Origin: Chthoniobacterales bacterium
Lineage (GTDB): Bacteria; Verrucomicrobiota; Verrucomicrobiia; Chthoniobacterales; UBA10450
NCBI GenBank assembly: GCA_013815325.1
Contig: JACDGM010000016.1
Coordinates: 1-50,766 of the forward strand
Direction: 5' to 3'
DNA length: 50,766 bases
Of the stretch, positions 49,577-50,766 are shown piece after piece. Positions within the stretch are counted from its first letter, which is position 1. Each line of letters begins with the position of its first letter. The notes beneath the pieces are model-generated. The model saw nothing but the letters and a program-made list of their open reading frames with translations, had not been told where the DNA came from and ran no database searches. The translations under genes and the position numbers were made by a program.

Positions 49577-50126
49577 GACTTCTGCATCTCACGTGACAGC
49601 GAAGCCTTACTTTAACTCCACGTCGCGGAGCGATGCCGACTCCTTCGTCCGCACGGCTGCCGCGCAGCCACGTCTTGCGCCAGCAGAGACGGACGCGCTG
49701 CGTACGAGCCACGCTGGGGGTTCGGCTGTTCACACGTTCAGTCGTTCGGAGCCATCTGCGGCGGGAGTCTTCTCTCGGCGCGGTGTGTGGCCACGCGACC
49801 GGCGCTCGACGCGGCGCTGTGATACGGACTTCCGCAGTGCCGGCCATATCGAGGAGGAGTTGCAGGCGTCCGCTGTCGAAAGTGCGCTCTCGGCTCAGGG
49901 CGAAGCAGAGCTTGACCAGCAGCGAACGCGCGGAGGTGTTTGTTGCGGTCGTGCGCGAACCGATGCAGAAGTTCTTGCTTCCACGTCTTCACTTTATGCC
50001 ACGCCAACACCTAACCAGGCGATGCAGCTAACGCCTGCCCGTCGTACGATCCACTCCCACGATAGCTATAACCTCTTATCTGCGCACCACGCGCGCTCCC
50101 GGCAGGCGTAGCTGATCTTGTTCTCG
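49571..50126 (+). other. Integron cassette 2
   Basis: This 556-bp cassette is bounded by TTAGGT at 49571 and the cleavage point of attC2. Several overlapping frames exist (49575-50111 and 49633-50031 on plus, 49738-50010 on minus), but none has a convincing composition or family. The longest ends by translating attC (NQAMQLTPARR). Coding content is therefore uncertain. Confidence 0.5.
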
Positions 50127-50132
50127 TTAGAC
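50009..50132. other. attC recombination site 2
   Basis: R'' is ACCTAAC (50009-50015), matching the start of cassette 2 (GTTAGGT). R' is GTTAGAC (50126-50132), belonging to cassette 3. The inner arms CAGCTAACGCCTGCC (50025-50039) and GGCAGGCGTAGCTG (50101-50114) pair with one bulged base. Compared with attC1, the C/G change in one arm is compensated in the other, so the pairing is conserved. Confidence 0.82.
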
Positions 50133-50141
50133 CTTGTGCAC

Positions 50142-50636
50142 ATGCCCGCTACGAGCTACGCCGCAGGATTTAAATTCGAGACGCCATGGACGATTCGGCA
50201 GACAGAGTCGCACCTTGTATTTGGGCCGCTATCGCGACATTTGCCGTTTGCCTACGTTTACGCGACTCTTGCCGGTAGCGTCCTGGTTTACCTCGCAGCA
50301 ACCAACAGCAAGGACTTACTCCATACCTTTTTTGCCCTCATTCCGATTCCATTTCTGCTTCGCCTCACGCGTCGCCAGCAGGCGATATTCGGCAGGGTCA
50401 TCACGAAGTGGTTTTTCAGCACGCTCGCTGTTATGTTCGCGATCATGGGTATCCCCTTAGCCGCCTCACGCCACCGGCCAGAAGGATGGCCGGTTTTCAT
50501 CCTCGGGCTCGTCTGGTTTCCATTGCTGAGCGCGTTTCCGAGTCTGACTGAGAGGCAGAGCTACGTGACTCTTGCACGAGCGCTTTTTTCGATTCCCGTT
50601 GTCATTTGGTTCTGCAAGGTCGCTACCTTCACGTGA
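50142..50636 (+). CDS. Cassette-encoded membrane protein of unknown function
   Basis: From ATG 50142, 16 bp into cassette 3, the 164-residue protein has four or five membrane segments (FAYVYATLAGSVLVYLA, LLHTFFALIPIPFLL, WFFSTLAVMFAIMGIPLA, FILGLVWFPLLSAF, LFSIPVVIWFCKVA). Its stop lies 4 bp before the attC3 R'' box, the compact layout of integron cassettes. I recognise no family. It has no promoter of its own in view and would depend on upstream transcription. Confidence 0.75.
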   Translation: MPATSYAAGFKFETPWTIRQTESHLVFGPLSRHLPFAYVYATLAGSVLVYLAATNSKDLLHTFFALIPIPFLLRLTRRQQAIFGRVITKWFFSTLAVMFAIMGIPLAASRHRPEGWPVFILGLVWFPLLSAFPSLTERQSYVTLARALFSIPVVIWFCKVATFT

Positions 50637-50640
50637 AATG

Positions 50641-50766
50641 GTCTAACCAGGCGATGCAGCCTGTATCTTTACCTCGGGCCCGCTTCTAAAGTAGAAGAGA
50701 GGGCGGGTGCAAGATCCGCGATGCAGCAGCTCGAACTCCTCTGGGGTTGAGAGCGACTGGTTAGTT
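50641..50766. other. attC recombination site 3 (ends at window edge)
   Basis: R'' is GTCTAAC (50641-50647), complementary to the GTTAGAC that begins cassette 3. The adjacent AACCAGGCGATGCAG is shared with attC1 and attC2, but the interior differs and has its own stem. The final GTTAGTT (50760-50766) is the likely R' of the next cassette. The right limit is uncertain because the window ends here. Confidence 0.65.

Larger units (their letters stand above)
48890..50766. mobile_element. Decayed chromosomal integron: intI relic, attI-like junction and cassette array (runs off window)
   Basis: The layout is the classic one. A leftward integrase 5' relic (48890-49085) is followed by a GTTAGGT junction (49157) and then rightward cassettes separated by roughly 125-bp attC sites at 49452, 50009 and 50641. 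For every cassette the bases at its left end are complementary to the R'' box at its own right end (GTTAGGT/ACCTAAC twice, GTTAGAC/GTCTAAC once), as expected if each entered as a circle. The array continues to the window edge. Confidence 0.75.

Noticed and set aside
49575-50111. 178-codon ORF in integron cassette 2
   Set aside because: Its composition is not protein-like, and its last 30 codons translate the attC site; other frames overlap it equally.

Overview
The window is GC-rich (roughly 60 %) bacterial DNA. Its gene content suggests a soil-type Verrucomicrobiota, probably Spartobacteria/Chthoniobacterales. The pointers are a Bat-type vWA operon, a DUF5069 protein, ECF sigma factors paired with eukaryote-like Ser/Thr kinases, a secreted protein ending in paired GDNVLIGGF-type modules, and an integron with AMQLTP-type attC sites. 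This placement is inference; no 16S gene is present.

Layout. 1-4.3 kb: a leftward MoxR/DUF58/vWA (Bat/aerotolerance-like) operon. 4.5-10.4 kb: ECF sigma factor, FHA protein, FHA-kinase-WD40 protein and response regulator, all rightward. 10.4-15.6 kb: peptidoglycan amidase with a DPBB domain, a large secreted repeat protein, and a PIN toxin with antitoxin remnant. 16-19.9 kb: a second ECF sigma factor with a kinase-TPR protein and a small companion gene. 20-23.6 kb: heme peroxidase remnant, two nucleotidyltransferase modules, a four-helix-bundle stress-type protein and DUF5069. 23.8-30.1 kb: an exopolysaccharide cluster (O-antigen ligase/polymerase, Wzc-type kinase, Wza-type export protein, outer-membrane barrel). 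30.2-34.1 kb: secreted and lipoprotein genes, DUF2891 and tRNA-Glu. 34.1-34.5 kb: tRNA-Pro next to a tiny GIY-YIG element bounded by a copy of the tRNA 3' end. 34.7-43.1 kb: fatty-acid desaturase, ClC transporter, metH, a peptidoglycan-binding protein and rpoZ. 43.1-48.2 kb: leftward PDH-type E1-alpha/E1-beta/E2 genes, then a DUF1858-rhodanese, a NifU-like scaffold and SufT. 48.3-50.8 kb: a decayed integron, with an intI 5' relic, an attI-like junction, three attC sites and three cassettes; the last attC ends at the window edge.

Three signals stand out. (1) The octamer TCGTTAGG/CCTAACGA occurs 39 times by my count, where about 1.5 are expected. It is found on both strands, in all reading frames of conserved genes and across gene ends, like a DNA-uptake-type or other genome-wide signal word. 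It is dense in housekeeping genes and sparse in the 3.4-16.9 kb block. (2) The integron array follows the cassette rule: the first bases of each cassette are complementary to the R'' box at its own 3' end, while the integrase is reduced to its N-terminus and broken by a 46-bp inverted-repeat insertion. (3) metH carries two different palindromic repeat elements inserted in frame, one in each of two interdomain linkers.

Reading frames between about 4.5 and 21 kb carry many small indels, while the long genes elsewhere are intact. This means either real decay of an accessory region or locally poor sequence.
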